Assembly (NCBI GenBank): GCA_031402435.1
Contig: JANNSJ010000047.1
Span: 62,001-126,000 of the forward strand
Direction of reading: 5' to 3'
DNA from: UBA11986 sp031402435
GTDB taxonomy: Bacteria > Bacteroidota > Ignavibacteria > UBA10030 > UBA6906
DNA length: 64,000 nucleotides
The position numbers were made by a program, and so were the translations under genes. Numbering within the stretch: the first letter of the stretch is position 1; each line of letters starts with the position of its first letter. Shown here in pieces: positions 41,361 through 50,846 of the stretch. The notes under the pieces are model-generated. The model was not told the DNA's origin. It made no database searches and was given only the letters and a program-made list of their open reading frames with translations.

Positions 41361-43070
41361 CTATTGCAGGGAAGCGCTTGGACTCCCGCCTGCAATTCGC
41401 GAAGCAAATTTCTCCACTCCGGACTTCTTATGCAGTGTCGGGATGCCGCGCATTGCTTTTGAGACCTGGTCATCCCAATCATAAATATCTTTTCTGAACT
41501 GGAGTGATCCGGCATCATCCACCCACGCAGTGAAGTATTGCAGGTGTACCTGGATCGGTTCGGGCAAACGCACGACCCGTTCTTTTCCTTTACCAGACGC
41601 TTTGCGGATCGCATCGTTGACCCACGCCGTGTCTTTACCGAGAAGATAGGACGCAAGCGCCACCGGTTGTTCAACACGAACGCAGCCATGACTGAAATTG
41701 CGTATGCTTTTGGCAAACAGTCTTTTCGACGGTGTGTCATGCATATAGATATTCGTAAAATTCGGGAACATGAACTTGACCCTGCCAAGCGAGTTCTTTA
41801 CACCCGGCTCCATCCTGAACCGGAGTGTTCGATTCCTGACTGCCGCCCAGTTGATTGATGAGTGATCGACAGCTGTCATCACGTTACCCTCCTTCCTGAA
41901 GATTCTGATGTTCTCCTTCTTCAGGTAGCCAGGATCATTTGACATCTTTGGAAGAATCTCTTTTGTCGCAATCGTGTACGGGACATTCCAATACGGGCTG
42001 AGCACAATGTACGTCATGGCATTGTTAAGCAGTGGAGTCCGGTGATCGCTTTTCCCGACTACAACGCGGATCGTCTTCGTAGGAATGCCCTTCTCCATCA
42101 CACTCAATTCAAAGTTCGGAATATTCACGGCAATGTGTTTCTCTTCAAGCTGCTCGGGGAGCCATCGGTAACGCTCAAGGTTGACGACGATCTGTCGCAT
42201 GCGATCTGCGTTCGTCATGTTCAGTCCGGCGATCGTTTCCTTCCCCACAATGCCGTCCGGTTCGATGCCGTGCTGCTTTTGAAATACCATCACCGCATGT
42301 TCGAGCGAATCATCAAATATTTTATCTTCAAGACTGATTCCGGGGTACCAGAGCGACACTCTGTTCCTCAGGGCAACAACGCGGACATTTGAATCGCCCT
42401 TTTCCAATCGACGGATGCCGGTGATCTTTGGCGGGTCGTTCGTTGCCGGCAATGACCTGTACCCGGCAAGCGCCTTCCTGAGATTCTCGTAGCCTTTGTG
42501 CCTGGGCCGGAGTTGGTTCAAGGCTTCGCGAACACCGAGCGAATCCAATGCCTGGTGGAGAACAATTGCGAAATCCGTTTTGCGCGGATGAACGTCCCAC
42601 TCTTCGTTCACCAACTTCGGGCTAACCCTGCCTGAATGAAGATCGGATGCATAGTGTAGAAATGCATCAGTCAACAATACATCGGTAACAGCAACAACAG
42701 CGTCATCCATTCCTTCGGCAGGATTCTTCCCAATCATAGATTCAATCGCGTCAATATGATAGTCGGCAGGATTGAGCCCTTCCAGTGTTGCAGCCCGCAA
42801 GGCAAGGAAAAGGTCGTTCGCTTCTGCACAAAGCTCCCCACCGGAAGTCCATGCGGGAGTGAACCTTCTACGGCTGTAAAACGATTTCAATTGTGCAACG
42901 TCGTAGGAAAGAACTTTCTTGCCGTCCACTTTTGATGCAAACCTGTATTTCTTCAGACGAAGCTCGATGGCTTCCCTGATATAATTCTCCGACATGTCAC
43001 CCGCATAAACATGAGTGACGCTTGTGATCATTAGGGCAAATAGCAATGTGAAAACGCGAACTGTAATCAT
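41361..43070 (-). CDS. L,D-transpeptidase (YcbB type)
   Basis: A 569-residue periplasmic enzyme that cross-links peptidoglycan through 3-3 bonds. It has a signal peptide (VRVFTLLFALMITSVTHVYA), an N-terminal YcbB scaffold domain (YSRRRFTPAWTSGGE ... YHIDAIE), a peptidoglycan-binding helix bundle (MVFQKQHGIEPDGIVGKETI) and a YkuD catalytic domain with HDTPSKRLFAK and the nucleophile SHGCVRVEQP. It is a stand-alone unit with its own terminator. Confidence 0.95.
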   Translation of the reverse strand: MITVRVFTLLFALMITSVTHVYAGDMSENYIREAIELRLKKYRFASKVDGKKVLSYDVAQLKSFYSRRRFTPAWTSGGELCAEANDLFLALRAATLEGLNPADYHIDAIESMIGKNPAEGMDDAVVAVTDVLLTDAFLHYASDLHSGRVSPKLVNEEWDVHPRKTDFAIVLHQALDSLGVREALNQLRPRHKGYENLRKALAGYRSLPATNDPPKITGIRRLEKGDSNVRVVALRNRVSLWYPGISLEDKIFDDSLEHAVMVFQKQHGIEPDGIVGKETIAGLNMTNADRMRQIVVNLERYRWLPEQLEEKHIAVNIPNFELSVMEKGIPTKTIRVVVGKSDHRTPLLNNAMTYIVLSPYWNVPYTIATKEILPKMSNDPGYLKKENIRIFRKEGNVMTAVDHSSINWAAVRNRTLRFRMEPGVKNSLGRVKFMFPNFTNIYMHDTPSKRLFAKSIRNFSHGCVRVEQPVALASYLLGKDTAWVNDAIRKASGKGKERVVRLPEPIQVHLQYFTAWVDDAGSLQFRKDIYDWDDQVSKAMRGIPTLHKKSGVEKFASRIAGGSPSASLQ

Positions 43071-43290
43071 ATCCTGTTGTTGATTGTTGGAAAAGTTGAA
43101 AAGGACGAATGAAGAGCATCTGTTTGAGACAGCCCGTGTGGAGCAGTTCGTTCAGGATGCGCCACAATGTAGGCTGAGATTGCTGTTTATCGTGTGCGGC
43201 AGGGTACTGAGAAGCTTGAAGCAGAGATGTTCGTGATAGCAATCATCAATGACGGAGAGAAAAACGGGAAAAACGAGATGTTGCCGGGAG

Positions 43291-43318
43291 AAAAACAAAA
43301 GCCCCACTGGTGTGGGGC
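43291..43318 (-). terminator. Rho-independent terminator
   Basis: GCCCCAC-ACCA-GTGGGGC followed by TTTTGTTTTT on the minus strand, about 30 bp after the stop of the propeller gene at 43347. The rest of the 43071-43346 gap shows nothing further. Confidence 0.85.
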
Positions 43319-43346
43319 CATGCGTGAATCCGGACAAACTACGTTG

Positions 43347-44654
43347 CTACTTCACCACAATCATCTTCTTTGTAGACACATAGGTTCCGGCAACAAGCCG
43401 GTACACATACACACCCGAAGCGAAGCGTTCCGATCCAACTTCCACAGCGTGATCGCCGGGGAACTGATTCTCGTCGACGAGTGTGCCAACTTCTCGCCCG
43501 AGCAGATCATAGACTTTCAGTTGCACGTGTACAGGACGCGCGAGAACATATCTGATGTGTGAAGTAGGATTGAATGGATTGGGATAGTTCTGCGCCAAGC
43601 TGAATCCCGATGCAATGACCGGCTCATCGAACCCAACACTCACTGTACTGTCACGGGAGTATTTGTAGACTCGTTCACCAACAGCGTAGCCAAGCGTGTC
43701 GCTCAACATGCGGAATCTGTTGACATTGGCTCCAAACCCGGCAGGGTGCCACGAAGTACCTCCATTCGTTGTCTCGTATGTACTCCCACCCCAGCCGCCA
43801 ATCCAGCCGAGACTCGTGTCGCCGGTAAAACCAATACCTTGCTCATCCTGGTTCGCGACGAATGATCGTTCGTGCCATGTTTGACCGCGATCAGTTGTGC
43901 GGAAGTAGAATGATTGTCCCGTTTGAAATCGTTCAATCGATGTATAGCCAATCGTTGATGAGGGGAATGTGATTTTCCAACTCAACTCTCTTGATCGTAA
44001 GCCGACAATTTTTGGAACCCAGGTTGATCCGCCATTCGAGGTGAAAAGGACGATTGCCGTATCCATGGAAGATGAGACCCCTCCCCTTGAACCGACGACA
44101 AATCCCGAATCCTGATTGAAGAAAAAACAATCGACAAGACCGCTTGCATAGGGACGCATGTCGATGACACTCCACGTCGCTCCGCCGTCTGTTGTTTTGA
44201 GAGCGCGCGGAGAGCCGAAATACGCCCCCGATCCATACACAACTTGTCGGCTCACGACCGATAAGCCACAGACGCCACGCGGACGCAGCGCAGGAAAGTT
44301 CTGCACTTCCGTCCACGTATTGCCGCCATCCGTTGTTGAATACAGCACATGGTTACTATCAAGACTTCCCGCCCAACCAACGAGCGAGTCTGCAAATCCC
44401 ACACATCGCAGGTACGACGCTGCTGTATATTTCAATTGCCACGTTGCGCCGCCATTCGTTGTCTTGTACACCTTCCGCTCGCCATTGACGACCCAACCCA
44501 CAGTTGAACTAGTGAAGAAGATGTCGTCATGCCTTCCTGCGTTTCCACCCGATGGTGAAGTTGCAAGCAACCGCCAGCGCGGTTGTCCTTGAGCCATGGC
44601 CAACGAGAGCGGAAGTGTCAGAGCAACAATCAAAAGAGCAAGGATGCGTCTCAT
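43347..44654 (-). CDS. Secreted Ycf48-like propeller with T9SS signal
   Basis: 435 residues: signal peptide (RRILALLIVALTLPLSLAMA), a seven-bladed BNR/Ycf48-like propeller with repeated YKTTNGGATW and YSTTDGGNTW blades, and a C-terminal T9SS sorting domain (SLAQNYPNPFNPTSHIRYVL ... VYDLLGREVGTLVDE ... YVSTKKMIVVK). It would be exported and attached at or released from the cell surface. It is 15 bp downstream of the larger propeller gene and shares its direction, so likely one operon. The partner or ligand is unknown. Confidence 0.9.
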   Translation of the reverse strand: MRRILALLIVALTLPLSLAMAQGQPRWRLLATSPSGGNAGRHDDIFFTSSTVGWVVNGERKVYKTTNGGATWQLKYTAASYLRCVGFADSLVGWAGSLDSNHVLYSTTDGGNTWTEVQNFPALRPRGVCGLSVVSRQVVYGSGAYFGSPRALKTTDGGATWSVIDMRPYASGLVDCFFFNQDSGFVVGSRGGVSSSMDTAIVLFTSNGGSTWVPKIVGLRSRELSWKITFPSSTIGYTSIERFQTGQSFYFRTTDRGQTWHERSFVANQDEQGIGFTGDTSLGWIGGWGGSTYETTNGGTSWHPAGFGANVNRFRMLSDTLGYAVGERVYKYSRDSTVSVGFDEPVIASGFSLAQNYPNPFNPTSHIRYVLARPVHVQLKVYDLLGREVGTLVDENQFPGDHAVEVGSERFASGVYVYRLVAGTYVSTKKMIVVK

Positions 44655-44669
44655 GTTTTCTCCCTCAGT

Positions 44670-47600
44670 CTACTTCATGATGATCATCTTCTTTGTCGCA
44701 ACAAAGGTTCCGGCCGCGAGACGATAGAAGTACACGCCTGATGCAAACCTGTTCGAGCTGAACTGAATGGATTTGAATCCCGGCGTTTGGGCTTCATCCA
44801 CGAGCGTTGCAATCTCTCTTCCCACCACATCGAAGATCGTGAGCTTCACACGCGCGGCAGCGGGAAGATCATACGCTATGTGTGTAGTTGGATTGAACGG
44901 GTTCGGGTAGTTCTGATGTAAAGCGTACGACGTGGGAATGCCGACAGATCCCTCATCAGCAACACCAGTCAACAACGAGTCTGATCTCATGGCAATGGCA
45001 AACAGAGCCTGCACGCCTGTCGAGCCGATCAATGTTCCAACTCCCGTGAGTGTATCAACCTGAAGGAGTGTGCTGGTCTGCGTTGAAACGCCTTTGAGAG
45101 CATACAGCACGCCGGTGGGTCCAAATGTAATCGACGGCGTAATCACATTGTCGCCGATGCTTCCCACAAGCGTTGCTGCCCCTGTTGCCATATTCACGGT
45201 GTAAATCCTGTCACGGTTCACAAGCGGCGGACGAACAGATGCCCACAACACACCGGTCGAAGGACTGAATGAGAGCGCGGAATACGCTATTGTCGAAGCA
45301 GTCCCGATATATGTGGTGTCGCCGGTAGCCAGAGAGATGCGATACAATCTCCCGCCCGTGGTTCCTGCGAAGAGAGTATCTCCACGACTGAATGCAATTG
45401 CGCGAAGATTCGGGAGCGGAATAGACCGTTGCGCAAGTGCATCGCCATATTGCTGGCTCACCTTGTACAACATTGATCCGGCGGCATTGGTAAAGACACC
45501 ATAGAGCTCGTTGGTTGCCGGACGAACCGTGAGTGCATCAATCTCCGGTACGCCAAGCGGTGCGACCATCGCCGCGAGTCCGGTCCCCGTATTCATCGTA
45601 AAGAGCTGTCCTGTAGGCTGCGCGGCAGAAACGGCGTACATGATACCGGCTCGGGCCCGGCCGATCTCCACACCCTTCCCGGTCAAGGAAATTCTCGTTG
45701 ACGGATTACCGGGATCGTTGCTCGCAATAACGATAGTATCGTTGACAACGCCATGCACGGCAGGTACAAAGACAACTTTGAACGAGAGAGAACTCATCGA
45801 AGCAACATTTGCGGGAAGAGACGGAAGATCGATGAGCTGGTAGACTGATTGGCTACGCGAAATTGCCGTAACAGTCAGTTGCGACTGGCCAAGATTTCGT
45901 ACCGTTACAGTTGCGGTATCCCGCCCGGTGAGAACCTCAAGCTTGGCAAAGGTTTTGGAAAGCGGCGCTGCAAAGATCAACGGCGTCGCATCCTGCGAGA
46001 GTGGAGCTTCAAATGCTCCCCTCCCGTGTGTGCCAATGCGGAGAAGTCTCGTCCCGCCGCTAGCAAAATAATCGAAGTCAATTGCCGGCACGAACGGCAT
46101 GCCAGTTCCCTGTCTCACCCATGACACTCCAGCGTCCGTCGAGAGATACACTCCAAGGTCTGTGGCAATGTAATAGTGGGATGGGTGGAGCGGATCGATA
46201 AAGAGATCGTTGCATGGAACATCAGGCAGGTCGCCGCTGATGTTCACCCATGAGGTTCCGAGATTATTGGATCGATACAGCTTCCCCGAGCCGAACCCCG
46301 ACCGGACAACAAACACCGTATTCGGATCATATGGGTGACACGCAACGCGGGCGACATAGCGCACCGGTCCGGGAACATTTGAGGCCACATCAGTCCAGTT
46401 GAATCCGCCGTTTGTTGAGACAAGGATCTGTGGATTCACGGTGCTGTAGCCGCTCCCCGCAAGTATCATAACGTCCGGGTTGATGCTGTTCTGGGCAATG
46501 GTGTTAATCGCATCCGATGTTGCCAACGCTGAAATCGATTCCCAAGTTGATCCATAGTCCATTGACCGCCAGAGCCTTCGTGATCCTACGTAGATCCATC
46601 CGGGATTTGTCGGGTGAAGAATAATCGGCATCGTCCAATTTGGAGTTGATTCGTATGGAGGACTAATACCGAAAAATGTGCCGTAGTCTCCGTTGTTGTC
46701 ACTCCTGAGCAAGTTGCCATTTTGGGTCGACGCGTACATCGTGGTTGGACTGAGAAGATCGAGATGATCGTACACGCATTCCATACCATCGCCGGTTGTC
46801 GTCAGCACCCATGCCGAAGCGCCGCTATTTGTTGACATGAAGTTACCGTTATCCTGGGCTCCTCCAAACACTCTGTTGCGATCTGTTGGGTGTGAGGTGA
46901 TGCGATAGAATTGAGCAGATGAGATGCCGCTGTTCCTGGACGCCCAGGTTGCGCCGCCATTTGTCGAACGGAAGAGGCCACCATCGGAACCAACATAGAC
47001 GATGCTGTTGTTCGACGGAGCAAACACAATCCGGTGATAGTCGGTATGCATCGGGCTGTCCCACGCGCGGGTTCCGCCGTATGGCCCTGACGGATCGCGG
47101 ACGGGAATGAAGTCCTGGCCGTTCGTTGTCTGATGTAACTCGCAGTTACCAAGGAAGACATGATCAGGGTTGGTGGGGCTCACAGCAATGCAAGCGTCAT
47201 ACCATCCCTGGTCAATCCAGGATGAGCCATCATACGTTCCACCGAGCTGCACGCCGGAGGATATCTGGAACCAGTTTGACCCTCCATTGGTGGATTTGTA
47301 CGCACGTGTCTGCGATCCATTGTAGAACGAGTAGGCATACATGATGTCCGGCGCCGAGGGAGCAATGGCAATCTGGATTCTTCCTGTCTGGACCGGAATA
47401 CCTGCATTGGAGAGCGCCCATGTGGCTCCAAAGTCATCCGAGAGGTATACCGCGCCGCCACCAGCGGCAGCGAAAACTCGGAACGGAATGGTGGGATGGA
47501 ACACGACGTCAAACGCATTTCCAATATTTATGACACGTGACCATGTCGCTCCGGCGTCAGTACTTCTCCAAACGCCCTCGTTGCTCAAACTCCCTATAAG

Positions 47601-48299
47601 CGAATAGGCGCTCGCGAGACATGCGAGAACGATGTTTGGATTTGTCGGACAGACGGCAATCGCACCGAAGTGTGTGGTCAATCCGAAGCCGTTCGTGATT
47701 TGCGTCCATGTAGCGCCGGCATTCGTGGACTTGAACAATCCTCTGCCATCGTAGAGATTCATATTGAAACCATCGATCGCTTCACCGGTACCAGCGTACA
47801 CAACATTGGTGTTGGATGGATCGATGGCAATAGCGCCGAATGCACTCGTCGCAAAGTCCTGGCTCAAGTCAGACCATGATGTTCCGCCATTCGTCGTCTT
47901 CCACAATCCACCACTCGCCGCTCCTATGTAAACGATATCAGGGTTCGTTGGGTGAACGCCGATAGCGCGAACCCGGCCGCTGCATTCACTCCACTGCGGA
48001 GGCCACGTGGAAATAATCCCCGCCGGACCTAGTGCCGTCCAGCTTACTTGTGAGGAAAGCGGATTTGTTGATGACTGCTCCTTTGCTATCTCCTTTAGCC
48101 TCTCTGCATTGAACCTGTACACGGGCACGGTATCATAAGGCACTGCTCGCTGGCGGTAAAATGCTTCAACACGCTTGAAAGAGTTTCTTGCCTTGATGTT
48201 CGCCGGGACTTTATCCCAGACGGAAACGCTTTGGGCGAGCATTGTGAGTGGAACGAACAGAAAAAGAAAGACAGGCAGGAGACGGTTGGTCGCCTTCAT
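44670..48299 (-). CDS. Large secreted propeller protein with T9SS signal
   Basis: A 1209-residue surface protein: signal peptide (ATNRLLPVFLFLFVPLTMLA), two BNR-rich propellers with many STDAGATW / KSTNGGSNW blades (about residues 90-750), a beta-sandwich (VRNLGQSQLTVTA, choice-of-anchor-like), a second all-beta propeller-like part (YKVSQQYGDALAQRS ...), and a sorting domain (HQNYPNPFNPTTHIAYDL ... FVATKKMIIMK). GGAGG precedes the start. Related in design to the 59292 protein but without a dockerin. Confidence 0.9.
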   Translation of the reverse strand: MKATNRLLPVFLFLFVPLTMLAQSVSVWDKVPANIKARNSFKRVEAFYRQRAVPYDTVPVYRFNAERLKEIAKEQSSTNPLSSQVSWTALGPAGIISTWPPQWSECSGRVRAIGVHPTNPDIVYIGAASGGLWKTTNGGTSWSDLSQDFATSAFGAIAIDPSNTNVVYAGTGEAIDGFNMNLYDGRGLFKSTNAGATWTQITNGFGLTTHFGAIAVCPTNPNIVLACLASAYSLIGSLSNEGVWRSTDAGATWSRVINIGNAFDVVFHPTIPFRVFAAAGGGAVYLSDDFGATWALSNAGIPVQTGRIQIAIAPSAPDIMYAYSFYNGSQTRAYKSTNGGSNWFQISSGVQLGGTYDGSSWIDQGWYDACIAVSPTNPDHVFLGNCELHQTTNGQDFIPVRDPSGPYGGTRAWDSPMHTDYHRIVFAPSNNSIVYVGSDGGLFRSTNGGATWASRNSGISSAQFYRITSHPTDRNRVFGGAQDNGNFMSTNSGASAWVLTTTGDGMECVYDHLDLLSPTTMYASTQNGNLLRSDNNGDYGTFFGISPPYESTPNWTMPIILHPTNPGWIYVGSRRLWRSMDYGSTWESISALATSDAINTIAQNSINPDVMILAGSGYSTVNPQILVSTNGGFNWTDVASNVPGPVRYVARVACHPYDPNTVFVVRSGFGSGKLYRSNNLGTSWVNISGDLPDVPCNDLFIDPLHPSHYYIATDLGVYLSTDAGVSWVRQGTGMPFVPAIDFDYFASGGTRLLRIGTHGRGAFEAPLSQDATPLIFAAPLSKTFAKLEVLTGRDTATVTVRNLGQSQLTVTAISRSQSVYQLIDLPSLPANVASMSSLSFKVVFVPAVHGVVNDTIVIASNDPGNPSTRISLTGKGVEIGRARAGIMYAVSAAQPTGQLFTMNTGTGLAAMVAPLGVPEIDALTVRPATNELYGVFTNAAGSMLYKVSQQYGDALAQRSIPLPNLRAIAFSRGDTLFAGTTGGRLYRISLATGDTTYIGTASTIAYSALSFSPSTGVLWASVRPPLVNRDRIYTVNMATGAATLVGSIGDNVITPSITFGPTGVLYALKGVSTQTSTLLQVDTLTGVGTLIGSTGVQALFAIAMRSDSLLTGVADEGSVGIPTSYALHQNYPNPFNPTTHIAYDLPAAARVKLTIFDVVGREIATLVDEAQTPGFKSIQFSSNRFASGVYFYRLAAGTFVATKKMIIMK

Positions 48300-48481
48300 G
48301 AATCCTCCAAAAATGACAATGGGTTGTATCAACCCTCAGGAGGTATGGTTACATGAGGGTTTGTGGACGTTTGTTGACAGCAAATCTCTGAAATCCTTGC
48401 ATAAGAAACAAGGCGAGGACACGCAACACCATTCTTGTAGGTAAGACCTGTCCGACAATGCTAGACCCACATGAGCGGGCG

Positions 48482-48513
48482 GACATTCCTGCTTGCCTCG
48501 TCACAGCGAGATC
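48482..48513. repeat. Dispersed 32-bp repeat, copy B
   Basis: Inverted copy of 32909-32940 with 30 of 32 bases identical. Lies in the 208-bp gap upstream of the propeller gene. Confidence 0.65.
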
Positions 48514-48540
48514 ACCCCAGAGGATAAACAGCGCCTCCAC

Positions 48541-48933
48541 TTAAAGCCGCATCAACAACCTGTCGAACCGCTGAAAGGAGATTGCCCTTGATGAGCGGTC
48601 ATAGTTTATCACCACGGTCGTGGTATCCCGAACATCAACATGCTGCACCGATTGGACGCCTTCATTGATAATGGAAACCCTAATGGTATGATTGCCGGAT
48701 GTGGTTTTCATCGGGCCGCTCAACCAGGCGGCGCTTATGGTAAAGTTGGTGGTGACGGTTCCGGAAAAGAGTGTCGCATCGTCGAGCTGAATTGCAACCG
48801 AGTCGTTGTCAAACGTGTTTCCCAACTCAACAGCAAGAACGGGTTCGATCTGCCTCGGCTGTGTAACATCTTCCCTGCAGCCAAACAGAAGCGCCACGAC
48901 TGCCAGTGCAAGACTGAGTGCAAATGTTTTCAT
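48541..48933 (-). CDS. Small lipoprotein
   Basis: A 130-residue lipoprotein: signal peptide MKTFALSLALAVVALLFGC with the lipidated Cys at 19, then a beta-rich mature part of about 110 residues (VLAVELGNTFDNDSVAIQLD ... VTTNFTISAAWLSGPMKTTS ... VDVRDTTTVVINYDRSS) that looks like a transthyretin- or Ig-like sandwich. No known family assigned. Its start overlaps the stop of the YjbR gene by 4 bp. Confidence 0.82.
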   Translation of the reverse strand: MKTFALSLALAVVALLFGCREDVTQPRQIEPVLAVELGNTFDNDSVAIQLDDATLFSGTVTTNFTISAAWLSGPMKTTSGNHTIRVSIINEGVQSVQHVDVRDTTTVVINYDRSSRAISFQRFDRLLMRL

Positions 48934-49376
48934 GATGTCCTCCTTGTTGGTTTACGTTGACTAACTTTTGGCTTGGCTTTTTTCGTTTTGACTTGCCGAG
49001 CTCGTGCAGGTTTGACGGCTGGTTTCTCAATGCTGGACAAGAGCCGCTTTGGTGCAATCAACTCCCACGCCAGGTGAATATGGAAACTCAAGTCTTCATC
49101 GTTGATATTTTTAAGTTCGATACCAACCCAACCTGCACCTCCTACATACGGAGGCCTGAAGAATGTTTCGGGAGATGCTTGTATCAAATCCGCCTGGGCG
49201 CCGGGCGGTGCAGGCACCAACACGGCAACATGCCCATCGTTGTGATGGTTGTTCGCGAACATCGTGAACACTTTCTTATGGACAAAGAACGTCGGTTCGC
49301 CGTGCGAGAGCCTCTCGCTCGTATCAGGAAGCGCAAGACACATACGGCGGACGCGGAGGAGGTAGTTCGCGTTCAT
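48930..49376 (-). CDS. MmcQ/YjbR family protein
   Basis: 148 residues with the MmcQ/YjbR DNA-binding-like fold: LRVRRMCLALPDTSERLSHG, FFVHKKVFTMF and PYVGGAGWVGIELKN are recognisable conserved blocks. A basic Lys/Arg/Pro-rich tail (KPARARQVKTKKAKPKVSQR) is added at the C-terminus. Function of the family is uncertain. The stop overlaps the lipoprotein start. Confidence 0.88.
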   Translation of the reverse strand: MNANYLLRVRRMCLALPDTSERLSHGEPTFFVHKKVFTMFANNHHNDGHVAVLVPAPPGAQADLIQASPETFFRPPYVGGAGWVGIELKNINDEDLSFHIHLAWELIAPKRLLSSIEKPAVKPARARQVKTKKAKPKVSQRKPTRRTS

Positions 49377-49483
49377 AATGAATGATGTTCCGTTTCGCAG
49401 CGGCTGTTCACAGCTCTCGCTTTTAATTCCCGCTCGCTCATACTTTGTGCCACTGATGATTCGGTGATGCCGAACGTCTAATG

Positions 49484-49849
49484 TTAAGCTGCAGTCCCGT
49501 CGCCCTGAACCGTTGGTTGAGCGTCATCTCGCATTGCCTTCTGCAACGCCTGTTTTACCACTTCTGAAACTGAGTCTTTGCTAATCCCGCGCTTCTTGCA
49601 GTAACTCGACTGAATCCAATCAGAAAGGTTCTTTACCCCTTTGCTTGAATTGCATGTAGCGCAACACCGAGCTATATTTTCCCGAGTGACAATACGTGCA
49701 TCGTTGATAATGTGCTCCCACGTTGCCACATCTTTCCGAGGACCCCCCGGAAGCATCTTCTCGATCATCTGGATGCCGCAGTAGACACACGTCTTATCTC
49801 GCTCCCTCACTTCTCTTTCAAGCCACTCAGGAATACCCCAAATGTTCAT
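49484..49849 (-). CDS. HNH endonuclease
   Basis: A 121-residue protein with a zinc-ribbon HNH core: CVYCGIQ, WEHIINDARIVTRENIARCC and CNSSKG. HNH nucleases cut DNA in restriction, homing or phage contexts; no such partner gene is adjacent. The start at MNIWGIPEW is chosen because upstream residues are translated intergenic DNA shared with the later duplicate. It may be a free-standing or mobile gene. Confidence 0.85.
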   Translation of the reverse strand: MNIWGIPEWLEREVRERDKTCVYCGIQMIEKMLPGGPRKDVATWEHIINDARIVTRENIARCCATCNSSKGVKNLSDWIQSSYCKKRGISKDSVSEVVKQALQKAMRDDAQPTVQGDGTAA

Positions 49850-49942
49850 TACTTCTCCGATGACGACCCACATTCCCTGCAGTCTGACACTTCGTGAATA
49901 TACAACACCCCTCAACGGAGTGCAACCCACTTATCCTCCTCG

Positions 49943-49978
49943 AAAAAACCAAAGCCCCAACCAATGGCCGGGGCTTTG
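49943..49978 (-). terminator. Duplicated terminator, copy 1
   Basis: On the minus strand CAAAGCCCC and GGGGCTTTG form a 9-bp stem with a 11-nt loop, followed by GGTTTTTT. The 44-base block is identical to the one at 50789-50832. This copy follows the nuoF remnant. Confidence 0.8.
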
Positions 49979-50002
49979 CAAATCAAAGTATTTTGAGGAG
50001 TG

Positions 50003-50113
50003 TTACTTCGCCAGTACCTCGCCGGCAACTTCAGCCGGCTTCATGCAACGCTTCTCGAATTCATCGCGGAAGCGTTTAATCATGCTCTGCACAGGCCACG
50101 CAACAGCGTCACC
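50003..50113 (-). pseudogene. Duplicated 3' fragment of nuoF
   Basis: The last 36 codons of nuoF, ending MKPAEVAGEVLAK and a stop, are present here with no upstream gene. The real nuoF ends MKPAESGQEVLVK at 51896. Between the two, WPVQSMIKRFRDEFEKRC is identical. Homology starts at about 50113 inside the DUF2283 flank. It is a leftover of a duplication or rearrangement. Confidence 0.85.
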
Positions 50114-50155
50114 AGCAGACTGGCTTGCACATTTCCGGTGACCGACACTCGACGG

Positions 50156-50407
50156 CTATGTGGTACGGTTCTTTTTCTTGGGGGAGGGCTTTGATTTGCG
50201 GATTGCAGATTTGAGAGGCAGGGAATGTGATTCAATCCGTCGAAGGTCAGCAACCTTGCTGGCATTGTCAATATCGATGCCCACAATTGCTCCGGCCGCA
50301 TCGAAATCAACGACAACTCCGCGAGCTATTTCTTTGGAATCAACACTCTTCTTTTCCGACAAGTCGATATAGAGGGAATCCGTTTCCTTGTAGTAGTGGA
50401 ATCTCAT
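50156..50407 (-). CDS. DUF2283 protein, possible antitoxin
   Basis: 83 residues: MRFHYYKETDSLYIDLSEKK, EIARGVVVDFDAAGAIVGID and IDNASKV are the DUF2283 signature, followed by a basic C-terminal tail (KSAIRKSKPSPKKKN). DUF2283 proteins commonly accompany DUF4258 proteins in toxin-antitoxin-like pairs. The start overlaps the DUF4258 stop (ATGA) and both are co-translated. The antitoxin role is inferred from this pairing. Confidence 0.85.
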   Translation of the reverse strand: MRFHYYKETDSLYIDLSEKKSVDSKEIARGVVVDFDAAGAIVGIDIDNASKVADLRRIESHSLPLKSAIRKSKPSPKKKNRTT

Positions 50408-50643
50408 TGTTGGCTCTCCTTGAAATCCCGATCCGGGAAGGCATTGTGAACGGTTTCTCCATCGGCAAGGGTCACTACCCGGAGATGTTTGCCGAGTTCT
50501 TCTATGTAACACCAAAATCGTATTCTGCCTTCCGGCTGGGTTTCTTTTCTCGCCGGATGGGAGAGCGTTTGCTCAATCCATTCCTGTTTCAAGTATGATC
50601 GTTTCCGTAACACTTGTTCACGGAAGTAGCGGGTCGTCTTCAC
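50404..50643 (-). CDS. DUF4258-like protein, possible toxin
   Basis: 79 residues: QEWIEQTLSHPARKETQPEG and RIRFWCYIEELGKHLRVVTL followed by TVHNAFPDRDFKE match the DUF4258 pattern of small RelE/BrnT-like folds. It precedes the DUF2283 gene with a 4-bp overlap. The pair lies between the two copies of a duplicated terminator, suggesting it arrived with the rearrangement. Confidence 0.8.
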   Translation of the reverse strand: MKTTRYFREQVLRKRSYLKQEWIEQTLSHPARKETQPEGRIRFWCYIEELGKHLRVVTLADGETVHNAFPDRDFKESQQ

Positions 50644-50788
50644 ACGTCAATAAGATAATGATCGCGGAGCTCATTTGAAAGGCGCCAAGAATGTACGTGT
50701 CAGCCCAAACACAGCATTCGGTGTAGACCGATCCAGCCTTCATTATACCTCGTAAATATACAACCCGGCCCATCGAGGTGCAACCCTG

Positions 50789-50824
50789 AAAAAACCAAAG
50801 CCCCAACCAATGGCCGGGGCTTTG
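50789..50824 (-). terminator. Duplicated terminator, copy 2
   Basis: Same hairpin and T-run as 49943-49978 (44 identical bases). Follows the 50847 gene. Confidence 0.85.
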
Positions 50825-50846
50825 CAAATCAATGTATTAGATTGCC

